NCBI GenBank assembly: GCA_946807835.1
Contig: OX327700.1
Span: 22,542,001-22,606,000 of the forward strand
From: Ailanthus altissimus
Taxonomy: Eukaryota > Streptophyta > Magnoliopsida > Sapindales > Simaroubaceae
Length of the DNA: 64,000 nt
Direction: 5' to 3'
The notes beneath the pieces were generated by a model. It ran no database searches, was not told the origin of the DNA, and saw only the letters and a list, made by a program, of their open reading frames with translations. A program made the position numbers and the translations under genes. Of the stretch, positions 11,735-21,872 are shown one piece after another (position 1 is the stretch's first letter; each line of letters opens with the position of its first letter).

Positions 11735-12559
11735 AATGAGGTACAAAAATTTAACAGTATGGATGACTTTAATTTGTGAAAGATGAAAGTTAAGGCAGTG
11801 TTGGTGAGTCAATGGTTAGACTCGGCATTAGAGGAGAGTGCAGCTCCATCTAGTGAAGAAGAAAAGATGATAGAGTCATCTAAAGCTGAAGCAAAAAGAA
11901 GGGACATTCAATAAAGAGCTCAAAGCACAATTGTTCTATCATTGAGCGATGAAGCACTTAGGGAAGTAGCAGGTGAGACGATGACGATTGGTCTTTAGAA
12001 GAAAATGGACTCCATTTATATGCAGAAATTCTTAGCCAATAGATTGCATAGAAAGAAGAAATTGTATTAACTGTCCATGTCAGAATGGATGCTGATGAAA
12101 TATCATATAGACGCATTCAATAAGATCATTATTGATCTTAAGTCTATCAATATCAAGATAAAAGATGAAGATTGAGCAATTATCCTACTGAGTTCACTCC
12201 CTAAGAGTTATGAGAGCTTTATTGATAAGTTACTCTGCGATAGAGAGAGTTTAACAATGAGTGATGTGAAATCATTATTAAACTCAAAGTTATCAGGGAA
12301 GCAGATTAAGGGTAATGCAGAAAGTTTATCTGTAAGAGGAAGGCCCTCATATAGGGATGGAAGGAAAAATGGCTTAAGATCGAAGTTCAGGACTCATAGA
12401 AAATGCTATTGCTGTAAGAAAGATGGGCACTTTATAAAAGATTGTCTTGAGAAGAAAACACAAGATAAGAAGAAAATAGATGCTGCACTTGCCTATGATG
12501 ACAGCTATGACAGCGTAGAAATACTCGTTGCTACTGATGGTAAGAATGCTGAACAATGA
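11735..12559 (+). pseudogene. copia gag (broken), with intact CCHC zinc knuckle
   Basis: Gag is the nucleocapsid precursor that packages the element's RNA. The start reads KFNS-MDDFNL, then a stop where W is usual, then KMKVKAVLV, the copia gag N-terminal pattern. The middle region (IDAFNKIIIDLKSI, ILLSSLPKSYESF) is the UBN2-type gag core. From 12257 to 12559 an uninterrupted 100-codon stretch holds the zinc knuckle CYCCKKDGHFIKDC. Stops upstream (for example near 11911, 11998 and 12175) prevent full translation. Confidence 0.8.
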
Positions 12560-12949
12560 GTTCTTGATTATGGTTGTATTTTTTACATGTGCCCGCACAA
12601 GTTTTGATTTGTAAATTTCTAGACCATTAGTGTTGGTAAGGTGTTAATAGGTAGTGATGTTGCATGTCAGATGATGAAAATTAATAGTATTAGACTTAGG
12701 CTACATGGAGTGAGAGAGTTGACAGATGTTAGGTATGTTCCTGACGTTAAAAGAAACTTGATCTCACTAGTGATCTTAGACTAGAATGGGTGTTCCATCA
12801 AGATCGACATAAGAGTTTTGAGAGTGTTAAAGGATTTTATGGTGGTTATAAGATGAAAGAAGCACAAAGGTGTTTATATGCTTAAGGGTGAAGTTATAAG
12901 TGGTTCTGCATTATTCTCTGTAGATGATGAGAGTATGCAAACTAAGTTA

Positions 12950-13710
12950 TGACATTTTAGACTGGCACACCTAGGCGAGAGAAACCTGAACGAGTTATTT
13001 AGTCAAAAGGCTTTTTGTGAGGATAGGTTTCAACCATTGGAGTTTTGTGAGCATTGTGTGCTTGGGAATACAAATAGGGTGAGGTTTAGTACCGAAAAGT
13101 ACATGACTAAGGGGACTCTTGATTACATATACTTGAATCTTGGGGACCAGTTCAGATAACTACTCGTGGAGGTGCCAAGTATTTTCTCAGTTTGATTAAT
13201 GACTATTCACAGAAGTTATGGGCCTATGTGTTAAAGTGCAAGGATCAAGTATTTAATGTGTTCAAGACTTGGAAGGCTCTTATTGAAAATAAAACTGGCA
13301 AAATGGTGAAGAGATTAAGAACTGACAACGACCTTGAGTTTTGCAATAGAGAGTTTGATAAGTTTTGTGCAAAGTATGGGATTATAAGGTATTGAACGGT
13401 AAGATTAACACCACAGCAGAACGACATAGCTGGGAGGATGAATAAGACCCTACTTTAAAGGGTTAGATGCATGCTTACCAATGCAAAGATGTCTAAGGCA
13501 TTTTTGGGACAAGCTATAGTGACTATAACTTATTTGATTAATAAAAGTTCCTCCCCAACAATTGACTTCAAGACGCTAAAAGAGAAATAGTGTGGCAATC
13601 TTCCTAAGTATGACTACTTCAGAATATTTGGTTGCTATGTCTTTATATATGATAAGGATGGAAAGTTGGAACCTAGAGCTATCAAATGAGTATTTATAGG
13701 ATATATTGAA
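12950..13710 (+). pseudogene. copia integrase region (broken; catalytic Glu lost)
   Basis: The GAG-pre-integrase zinc-binding text (AHLGERNLNELF, then CEHCVLGN) is readable at about 12965-13080. The integrase core follows: INDYSQKLWAYVL with the first Asp at 13192-13230, and RTDNDLEFCNREF with the second Asp near 13320. A stop falls after GIIRY. In the third catalytic block the usual NGVAERMN is NDIAGRMN, so the catalytic Glu is Gly. The enzyme is therefore dead by both truncation and an active-site change. Confidence 0.75.
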
Positions 13711-14159
13711 TAAGTGAAAGGATACAAGTTGTGGTGTAAAAACTTGACACCACCAAGGGGTATCACAAGTCGTGATGTGATGTTCGATGAAATGACAATG
13801 CTGAAAGCCTCTTAAGAAGATGAGAAAGAAGAACTTATGTTTAAGGAAGACTCAACACCCGAGTTAATAGAAGTTGAAAGTGAAACTTGAGAGTAAATCT
13901 AATATGCCCCCAGATCAGCACTTCAATAAGGAGATCTTTGAAGATGAACTAAGAATACCGGCAGTTCGTCTAAATTCACCCAAAGAAAGACTAAGACTTC
14001 TGAGATGGAACTTAAAGAGTACCAGCTAGCCAAAGACTAACTTAGGAGAACGAAAAACCTATTAATCAAGTATGCATAAGTAGATCTAGTTGCTTATGCT
14101 TTTAATTCTTCTTACACTCTTGAGTATGATAAGCTTAGAACATATGGTGAGGTTATGAA

Positions 14160-14880
14160 GAGTGAAAACAAGAAATAATGGCAGCAGGCTATGGAAGAAG
14201 AGATTAGTTCTCTTAGGAAGAACAATAATTGGAAGTTGGTGGAGAAACCATAAAAGAAATTAGTTGGGTGCAAATGGGTGTATAAGGTGAATGATGGGAT
14301 ACAGAGGATAAAGCCTACGATATTCAAGACTAGATTAGTTACATAAGGGTTTACTCAGAGAAAGGGAGTTGAATTTCATGAGATTTCTCCCCAGTTATCA
14401 AGTATACATCCATTAGAATTTTGTTAGCCATGTGTGCAAATCTTAATTTACATCTAGAGCAGATGGATGTAAAGATAGTTTTTCTGCATAGAGAACTTGA
14501 AGAGATGATATACATGGCATAGTAGCAAGGGTTTAAGGAGCCCAAAAAAGAAGATCGTGTTTGTTTGCTAAAAAAATTATTATATGAGTTAAAGCAATCA
14601 CCTAAACAGTGGTATAAGAGATTTAATGAGTTTATGATAGCTTGTGACTTTAGTAGAAGCAAGTATAATGGATGTATGTGCTTCAAGAATATAAGTTATG
14701 GGATGATGTATTTGCTTCTATAAATTGATGATATGTTGATCGCATATAAAAATATGGAAGAAATACAGAAGCTCAAGAAGAAGTTGAGTGGTGAGTTTGA
14801 GATAAAGGATTTAAGAGCAACAAAGAGAACATTGGGTATGGATATTGCGAGGAAAAGAAGAGATGTCATATTCTTGTCTA
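14160..14880 (+). pseudogene. copia reverse transcriptase (broken; stop in the active-site box)
   Basis: The text follows copia RT: MEEEISSLRKNNNWKLVEKP, then GCKWVYKVNDG, then KTRLVT-stop-GFTQRKGVEFHE, then VDV-like MDVK, then LYELKQSPKQWYKRF, and finally the active-site block, where YVDDML is stop-IDDML near 14720-14735. Frames change near 14395 and several CAG-to-TAG stops occur near 14520. Reverse transcriptase from this copy cannot be made. Confidence 0.8.
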
Positions 14881-14918
14881 ATAGCAATATATACTCAAAA
14901 TTCTAGAGACATTTTGTA

Positions 14919-15191
14919 TATCCAATGCAAAAGTTGTCTCTACTTCTTTGGCCATGCATTTCAGATTTTCAACAGCACAGTTACCGACATCCAAAGAAGA
15001 GAAACTGCAGATGAGAAAAGTATCGTATGCAAGTGTTGTGGGGGAACATCATATATGTCCAATGCAAAGGTTGTGTCTACTCCTTTGGCTATGCATTTTA
15101 GATTTTCAGCAGCACAGTTACCGACATCCAAAGAGGAGAAACTGCAGATGAGAAAAGTATCGTATGCAAGTGTTGTGGGGAACATCATATA
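14919..15191 (+). repeat. Two tandem copies of a ~136-bp pol segment; a third lies at 24728-24863
   Basis: The stretch coding SNAKVVSTPLAMHFRF...MRKVSYASVVGNI, between the RT and RNase H regions, is present at 14919-15055 (137 bp) and 15056-15191 (136 bp). It recurs beyond the nested element at 24728-24863. The copies differ at several positions, so the triplication predates the nested insertion. Extra copies would shift or lengthen the polyprotein here. Confidence 0.85.
15187..15191. other. Target-site duplication ATATA, left copy
   Basis: It is identical to 24723-24727. Removing the element and one copy restores the context seen at 15042-15060 (AACATCATATATGTCC). Confidence 0.92.
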
Positions 15192-18041
15192 TGTCACGCC
15201 CCAGACCCAAAAGATCCGACACACGACATCACTTACATTCATTCACTGCATGTGCACTCATAAATAATATTACACAAAATTTACAACTTTTATTCAACAC
15301 AGAAATCCTTAGCAAGTTGCTAGTAAGTTCAACACTAAAATCAACCATAACCTAACATATAAATATAAACTTCTCTTGACAATATTTAAACATTCATTTC
15401 AATTTCTTTCAGAATTATAGCAATTGAATTATGACTGGGACAATTATTAAACCGGAGATACGCAGAGTTTTCTCAGAGATTAACACTCTACTACGTCACC
15501 AGTAGCAACTTTGTTACCGAGAGCCCAGAATATATCCATTGCAAATTCTTACTTAAAATCATCCAATAACCACACTTTATAAAACTTAAACCAAATCCAA
15601 TCCACACACAATGAAATAATACATAAGTATTTATTTAATAGGGACAAACCAAATATCCTATCCCACGTGTCCCCAAATGAAACACACAACAACCTAGCAA
15701 CTTAGGGAACCCAAGGAACAGCAGAAGCCTTGCCAAATCCGCTAAACACACATGTACCTTATTTACCTGAAATCACCATAAACTATAATGAGTATAAAAC
15801 TCAGTAAGCATACTAATTTTTCATATATCAAATACAAATACATATATGTACACAATGCATATGTATGATATGCTGTGATCAATCAAAATCATAATCTTAT
15901 CAAATCACATATCATGTAAGCGCTTACACATTCTTTCAAAACACATAATAGGAATACCATCACTCAACTACTACTTAGTAGGACTTACATATCACATATC
16001 ACATAATGAGCCAAATGTCACTCGTAGGTGACATACCGTATGAGAGGAATAGTACAAGTGAGGTCTTGAATAACACATATATAATGCTTGTGCCTGAAGG
16101 TAAAAGCCAAACCCTCACCCTGATCATCGGTGAGTCCTCTCACATGCACCAATACGCCACCACACGAATGTGATGACTCACTCTTCCTTTAGGTACCAAT
16201 AGGATCCTCCCTACATACGGAACACATAACATATACCAATCCCAAAGGAAAGGCCACACATAAAGGCTCCACAAATCACATAAAATGCCTACTAAGTTAA
16301 CAGTGAGTTCAAGTACCCTCAAAATACAAAATATTTCTCATGGACATATTACACTTCAAAAGCTTTCTTTATTAAACACATCTTATTTTGAAAGGTCACT
16401 TACAAAACACATGTATGTCCATGCTCAATGTCAATGCTCACATTCAGAAACATATATTCATATTTCATATCAAAATATACTTTGACATAACATAAACATA
16501 TTCTTAACCCCATTTGCAAAATCATACAAAACAATTACTATGTTTATTGTGATTTCAGTAAAAAGTCTAGTATACTTACCTCTTAACACTTTCAGCTACA
16601 AGGCTTAAATCTCCTTAACCTATCAATGGAGATTAATCCTTTCATAAGCCTCACAATTCACACAAAATACTTTAAATAGCTTACAAAATTATACACAATG
16701 CATTTATCACATCAAATTGGTCTAAATATTTGGTTTCTCAAAACCTGTCATTCTGACCACTTACACTTAACAAAAATTTCTAATACATCAAATGATGTCC
16801 AATTACTCCAAAATCAGAATATATCATTCTTGACTCATATATACTTCTTATATATGAATATTATATCAAGATTCCTACACAATCCATTCCATACGCACCA
16901 TCGAATCCAAACTACAAACCTGACAGGATCAAGATACTTACTGAACAGTATTCAATCTCCCAATTTTATAAAATCATATACTAACTCAAAAATTATAAAA
17001 CTACCACATAATTACTCTTGACACATATCTCAGTCCATTATAAATATTTGGATTCCAAATAACTGCCAAAAGTATTTTAAAACTATTTTATTTCATAACT
17101 TTAAAAATCTGTTAATCAAATACTACAATGAGCTGATACACTTTAGAAATTCATAACACTTCAACCACATTGATCCAAATTTTCAATTCCGAGTATATCA
17201 TATTAGACATATAAAATTATCATATTCCACAAATTCATAATTTTTAAAGATCATTCAGCAGGTCAAAAATTATTTTCCACTATATCATACTGTTTACACA
17301 GGAAATTTCCAGAATTCCAGGGTCATTTTGGTAAATTCACTACAAATTCAATTTCCGAGATTTTCAGTCGATTCAAAGTCTCAGATGATCCTAAACATGT
17401 CTAATTTCATATACTCAAAATTCAAAACCAGAATCGAATCACAACAATTTATAAATTTCCTAGATCAAGAGGTTATCCAGCAGAAATTCCATAATTCATC
17501 ATGATTTATCAAACTATCTTATAGATCATCATCAATTCTCACAACATCAAACGAAATACACATCAAATCCTTAATTATACATATTTCCAGAAATAAAAAC
17601 TTAAAGAAATTAACTTAATTAACACCAATAAATTGATAATTAGTTGTGATATACCTCTAAAGATCCAAAATTCCAATTTCTTCTTCTTTTTCTTCTTTTT
17701 CTTCTCTTTCTCTCTCCTTTATTTCTCTCTTCTCTCTCTAAAAATGGGTAGCTCGACCAAAATGAGAGAATTAGGGTTTTTAAAAGTGTATTTTTATACT
17801 AAGTGGTTAATTTTTGGTATTTACGAATTCACCCCCAAAACTTTCAAAGTATAACAATTTGGTCCCTAAAATAATTCCAAAGTCTTGCAAATAAACCCAA
17901 TACTAATAGTATATCCTTAACCTATAAAAACACTACTAATAACAATATATAAATCAAGGATCACCCACATACAAATAAAATACGTATATTTATATATATA
18001 AATATACATATTCTTACCGATTATGGATACTGGTTACTACA
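15192..18041 (-). repeat. 3' LTR of the young element (left copy)
   Basis: 2,850 bp, starting TGTCACGCCCC and ending GGTTACTACA on the plus strand. It carries a CT-rich tract at about 17677-17740. Short frames inside (16140-16322, 16285-16485, 16698-17021, 17633-17854) are exactly repeated in the other LTR and are not genes. Confidence 0.95.
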
Positions 18042-18055
18042 ATTCTCCCCTCCTT
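18042..18055 (-). other. Polypurine tract
   Basis: The minus strand reads AAGGAGGGGAGAAT directly before the 3' LTR, the expected place for plus-strand DNA priming. Next to it, 18060-18079 is a near-palindrome with arms GAATTTCG and CGAAATTC. Confidence 0.88.
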
Positions 18056-18079
18056 ATAAGAATTTCGTCCTCGAAATTC

Positions 18080-18860
18080 ATAACTTAAGCACATAGATGA
18101 GGATACTTAGATCTCATTTCTTCTTCTCATTCTCAATTTTCCTTTTCAACTGTATAGTTTATTCATAAAACATTTACAAAGCAATCTTCCTTGTATATAG
18201 GATTTGCTCATTGTGGTCCAAAATCCTAATAAATACTCATTCATATGTTAGATTATCTCTAAGTTGGCTTATAGCTGAGTATACGAGAGGAGTACGAAAC
18301 ATATATCCATAAAATAAACATATGACACACATTATGGACTTATAAAATTATACACACATATTTTTATTCTTTTTTCCCATTCGTTCAATATTTAATGGGT
18401 ATCTATACACTTCACCTTTCATTCATTAAAGAATAACATAGATGTAGAATACCCATACTAATCTCTTATATAAAATTCTTAACTCCTTTAAAAATTTTAA
18501 TCCCTTCAACATATACTCATACGTCATAATATCATTCACTACCTTGATATCATTCAAAAAAAAAATGTAGTATTTCTACGCAACTAAGTTGTCATTCAAA
18601 TCAGAATATTGAAAGCATTATCTTAAACGATCAAAAATCAACTTCAATAAAAAGACCTTTAGTTCAACTGATTCTTAAACTATAGATCTTAACATTATAT
18701 CTCTTACTTTAACTCTTAAAAAAAATAGTCCACCTTATTGGACATCATTTTCTCATTGAGATTGACATGTCTGCTTTTTCTAATATGCTCGATTTCAAAT
18801 AGAAAAGATTCTACTAGCACAATTATTGCGATGGCAAATATGATTCTTTTAACTATTCCT
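18080..18860. other. Non-coding interior of the young element
   Basis: AT-rich sequence with no long frame on either strand. It holds no recognisable pol remnant apart from the terminal words by the polypurine tract. This space may be the residue of the lost gag-pol side or the 5' flank of the downstream gene. Confidence 0.5.
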
Positions 18861-18863
18861 TTA

Positions 18864-18929
18864 ACGTCATCCACGTAAAAGGAAAGGACAAAACGATTAT
18901 TGATTTTCTTTCATAAAACTCTATAAATA
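18864..18929 (+). promoter_or_regulatory. Likely promoter of the 397-codon gene
   Basis: A TATA box (TATAAATA, 18922-18929) lies 63 bases before the ATG. About 50 bases further upstream, ACGTCATCCACGT (18864-18876) contains two ACGT cores and an inverted TGACG, the core bound by plant bZIP factors in as-1-type elements. The layout is what a Pol II promoter would look like; activity is inferred. Confidence 0.5.
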
Positions 18930-18991
18930 GCCTAAACCTCATAATCACTTTTCTAGCAATAAATAAAACCAACCTTCTTACCATCTTCATA

Positions 18992-20185
18992 ATGAATCCC
19001 ATTATCATAACTCCTCCTGTTCCTTTTTCTCCACCACAATTTCCAGACCTAATCAAAACCAGAACACTTCATTCCCGTGCCAAAGAATTCATCAGACACT
19101 ACGCCATCTTAGCAGTCCAAAAACACGGCCTCACAGTTCTTGGTGGCCCTTTGTTCAACTTAGAATACCCTTTCTTTCACCTGCACTCTTTTTTCCCATT
19201 TTCCCAATGGTCCAAACCTGTCCTTTACTTGTTATGGTACCTGTTGGATCTGTATACAATCGCCATGGAATTCCCATTACTTAGAACCCTCCAAAAATTA
19301 GAAAAATGTGATGAAGATCATCCAGCCCTGATTTTTCTCCAATGGTTTTACCCAAAGACATGGTGGATAACTAAATTTCAATACATGATTGCAAACAACA
19401 CAAATGCTGCAGTCCCCAGACAACATCTTTGGTCAGTCTTACTTCTCCAACGGAAGAGTATGATTATTTCAGATCACGAGATTCATTATTACCCCACTGT
19501 TAAGGATTACTTCACATTTACCCTTTCACTAAAGGGATCAATTAAGCTCTGGCCTGAAGAAGTAATTCAGCAAAAGAGAGAACTTGAAAGAATTCTTGCT
19601 CAGGAAAATCAAATAATTCCTCCGTCTGTTTGGATCTCCCCAGAAGATGCTGCACCTTGGGAACAAGTTGAAGCTGACTTTACAGAAGACTTGAATTTTG
19701 CCAATATACTCAAATTCCAACAAAGACAAAAATATCATCTTTCACATCTCAGAAATACAGATTACTCTACTCATCATCACCATATCCCAAACATGACTTA
19801 TTATGCCAGGTACAGACAAGCAATAGATAACCTTCACCAATGGCCTCAGCTAACTGTCCCGACAGAACCTACCCAATCTCAGCCAGTTGTCCCGACAGAA
19901 CCTACTCAATCTCAGCCAGTTGTCCCGACAGAACTTGACCAACACCAACCCAATCTTGACTTATCCCTCTTTCAAGACTCCCAACCTTATCCAACCGACA
20001 CCCAAATCCAAGAGGAAGCCAGCACATCCCTCATCCAGACCAGCTCACCTGGAGAAGATCAAGATATGGTAGACCCACATTCCACTCCGCCAGAGCCCTC
20101 ATTCAATGTATGGGAACAACAACTTCATAAGTTCCTCTCTCACGGATACGACACAGATGAAAGCGACCAAGGAGACTCATTTTGA
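18992..20185 (+). CDS. Unrecognised 397-residue protein carried by the LTR element
   Basis: A single uninterrupted ATG-to-TGA frame, antisense to the element, and the longest in the window. I do not recognise the family. Residues 1-20 are proline-rich. Residues about 60-130 are rich in aromatic and hydrophobic residues (LFNLEYPFFHLHSFFPF, then PVLYLLWYLLDLY). Residues about 130-240 contain several Trp-bearing blocks (FYPKTWWITKFQYMI, HLWSVLLLQRK) and acidic patches. A histidine cluster (THHHHI) follows near 262-267. The C-terminal third is low-complexity, P/Q/T/S-rich, with a 12-residue unit (VPTEPTQSQPV) repeated two to three times, and ends acidic. No zinc finger, protease or polymerase motif is visible. 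A TATA box and an AATAAA signal frame it. It could be an extra ORF as known in some plant Ty3 elements, a captured host gene, or derived from a pararetrovirus; none of these is established. Confidence 0.75.
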   Translation: MNPIIITPPVPFSPPQFPDLIKTRTLHSRAKEFIRHYAILAVQKHGLTVLGGPLFNLEYPFFHLHSFFPFSQWSKPVLYLLWYLLDLYTIAMEFPLLRTLQKLEKCDEDHPALIFLQWFYPKTWWITKFQYMIANNTNAAVPRQHLWSVLLLQRKSMIISDHEIHYYPTVKDYFTFTLSLKGSIKLWPEEVIQQKRELERILAQENQIIPPSVWISPEDAAPWEQVEADFTEDLNFANILKFQQRQKYHLSHLRNTDYSTHHHHIPNMTYYARYRQAIDNLHQWPQLTVPTEPTQSQPVVPTEPTQSQPVVPTELDQHQPNLDLSLFQDSQPYPTDTQIQEEASTSLIQTSSPGEDQDMVDPHSTPPEPSFNVWEQQLHKFLSHGYDTDESDQGDSF

Positions 20186-20356
20186 CCTACATTGTTGTTT
20201 CTATTTTCACAGAAACTAGATCCGTGTTGCTCTATCACATCAAAGAGAGACTGATTACTGCTTTATCTTTATGTCAAGTGTGCTTTATCTTTCTTCATAT
20301 CTGCTTTTAATCTATCGGCCAAAAATTAATGTTAAGACCACAAAATCTTTGTAATT

Positions 20357-20362
20357 AATAAA
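20357..20362 (+). terminator. Poly(A) signal AATAAA after the 397-codon gene
   Basis: It lies about 170 bases after the stop codon, with T-rich sequence upstream and a GT/T-containing stretch downstream. Confidence 0.5.
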
Positions 20363-20700
20363 TTTAATTTGGCCTCATGTCCAAAGTCCAATTGTTAGCT
20401 CAAAAAGTCTTCAAGTCATTGATGCATTGTTGGCCATTAGTGCCAAAACGGCTAAGTCCCTAAATCCATGAAATAGGCCTTTATTGACTTTTCTTAATTA
20501 TCTTACCTAACTTATCACGCTTCTGACACAATTTTTATCACACTTACATATCAACATATATTTATTCAAGATTTTGCGACCTATTGTCCCTTATAAAATG
20601 ATAAAATAAAACTCATTCCTTTTTTTTTTGTTTTACCTCACAAGAATCGAGAAAAATATATACTTGAACATACTTACACATATGCTCCACAGCTATTATC
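20363..20700. other. Spacer between the two cargo genes
   Basis: About 340 bases without frames, probably including the 5' flank of the LOG gene. A T-run lies at 20621-20629. Confidence 0.5.
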
Positions 20701-20712
20701 AATTTGTTTCTC

Positions 20713-20720
20713 TATAAATA
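20713..20720 (+). promoter_or_regulatory. TATA box of the LOG-type gene
   Basis: TATAAATA lies 60 bases before the chosen ATG, with the same CTCTATAAATA context as the upstream gene. This would put transcription start near 20745-20750 and give a leader of roughly 30 bases. Confidence 0.6.
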
Positions 20721-20780
20721 CATTATTATTGCATCCTTATACAAACTCAAAAATATTCAAAGATTAGGGTGAGCATAACA

Positions 20781-21434
20781 ATGGAGGAAACCTCAGCTCG
20801 TCGATTCACAAAAATTTGTGTCTTTTGTGGATCCAACCCTGGGAATACTGAAGAGTTTACAAAAGTTGCAGAAAATCTTGGTAAGGTATTAGCTGAGCGA
20901 AATATACATTTAGTATATGGAGGAGGTAATCGAAGGTTAATGGGGTCTGTGGCAAAAGCTGCACACAATAAAAGTAGTCGAGTTTTGGGTATCATTCCAA
21001 AACCTCTAGCTATTAAAAATGTTGTAGGAAAAACAATTGGGGATGAGTTACAAGTCTCATCTATGCACGAGCGAATGGCTCAAATGCTTAGGCATGCAGA
21101 TGCTTTCATAGCTCTACCAGGAGGTTTCGGGACCTTGGAGGAAATTTTTCAAATTGTCTCATGGGCACAATTACAAATCCACCAAAAACCTATTGGTTTG
21201 TTAAATGTTAATGGTTTTTACGACGGGTTGATATCTTTTCTTGACTATGCAGCGGGAACACAATTCATCCCACTTCTAGCACGACGGATTCTTATTTCAG
21301 CTCCAACTGTTGATCAACTGATTGATCAATTGCAGTCTTTTATTCCTCTGTCTAATCCAACATTGCATCAGTTAGATTGGTCTACTCATGACAGTCAGAA
21401 GAAGCGCAAAATAGACTTAAATCTCACTCCGTAG
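20781..21434 (+). CDS. LOG-like: LOG-type cytokinin riboside 5'-monophosphate phosphoribohydrolase, intronless, inside an LTR element
   Basis: LOG enzymes release active free-base cytokinin by cutting ribose 5-phosphate from cytokinin nucleotides, in cytosol and nucleus. The protein is 217 residues from the ATG at 20781, close to the usual LOG length. An in-frame GTG at 20769 is not a plausible plant start. Visible motifs: ICVFCGSNPG near the N-terminus, VYGGG at 45-49, the Arg-bearing MHERM at 95-99, and the signature PGGFGTLEE at 113-121 with its catalytic Glu. SWAQL-IH-KPIGLLNVNGFYDGL follows. The usual GGGSIGLMG is GGGNRRLMG here, so the nucleotide-binding loop is unusual. The frame is complete, with no introns, whereas plant LOG genes normally have several. 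It is antisense to the host element and has its own TATA box and poly(A) signal. The family call is firm; activity is untested. Confidence 0.93.
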   Translation: MEETSARRFTKICVFCGSNPGNTEEFTKVAENLGKVLAERNIHLVYGGGNRRLMGSVAKAAHNKSSRVLGIIPKPLAIKNVVGKTIGDELQVSSMHERMAQMLRHADAFIALPGGFGTLEEIFQIVSWAQLQIHQKPIGLLNVNGFYDGLISFLDYAAGTQFIPLLARRILISAPTVDQLIDQLQSFIPLSNPTLHQLDWSTHDSQKKRKIDLNLTP

Positions 21435-21480
21435 CCTCTACTGTATTTTTGTTGCTGCTATTGTTGTTGTTTTCCTTTTC

Positions 21481-21486
21481 AATAAA
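21481..21486 (+). terminator. Poly(A) signal AATAAA after the LOG-type gene
   Basis: It lies 46 bases after the stop, with a T/G-rich stretch (ttgttgctgctattgttgttg) just upstream. Confidence 0.6.
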
Positions 21487-21852
21487 AGTTGTTTCAATTG
21501 ATGTCTTCAATACTCTACTTCTCTATATTTTGTCATTGAGAAAATTATCTCAATTTACTCTATGACATGCAAATTATCATTATAAGATATTCAACATCAC
21601 TCTTACTAAGCATATGAGTCATAACTTAAAAAAAAAATCTAAATAGTAACATTAAGATCCACAAGGTACCATTATCCACAACAACAACAATCTTAGCAGC
21701 TCTTGGATAATGTGTCATCTTCACAAAATCATACAAAAATTAAGGAATATGTCAAACTTTTACACAACAAAGCTACAAATACAATCCTAAGGATTTGGCA
21801 TCTGCTCGGTTCCCTTGACTCGACACTTAAAAGTCTACAGAATCATATCTTA
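21487..21852. other. Element leader between the LOG gene and the primer-binding site
   Basis: About 370 bases that would be the element's own 5' leader when read on the minus strand. No packaging signal can be identified by eye. Confidence 0.5.
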
Positions 21853-21864
21853 GCTCTGATACCA
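21853..21864 (-). other. Primer-binding site for initiator tRNA-Met
   Basis: The minus strand reads TGGTATCAGAGC, a perfect match to the usual plant site, eight bases inside the 5' LTR. It fixes the element's orientation as minus. Confidence 0.93.
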
Positions 21865-21872
21865 ATAAAAGC

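Noticed and set aside
14845..15267. 140-codon frame running from copia pol into the young LTR
   Set aside because: A chance frame across the tandem copies and the insertion junction, out of phase with the copia polyprotein.
16698..17021. 107-codon frame, exactly repeated at 23379-23702
   Set aside because: Both copies are inside the 2,850-bp LTRs. The identity is explained by LTR identity, not by a conserved gene.
18992..20185. Calling the 397-residue protein a viral capsid or movement protein
   Set aside because: The position and promoter plan allow the idea, but no motif in the sequence supports a specific viral family.
20769..20780. Longer start for the LOG-type gene at a GTG codon
   Set aside because: Plant nuclear genes start at ATG. 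The ATG at 20781 fits the TATA position and the family's N-terminus.
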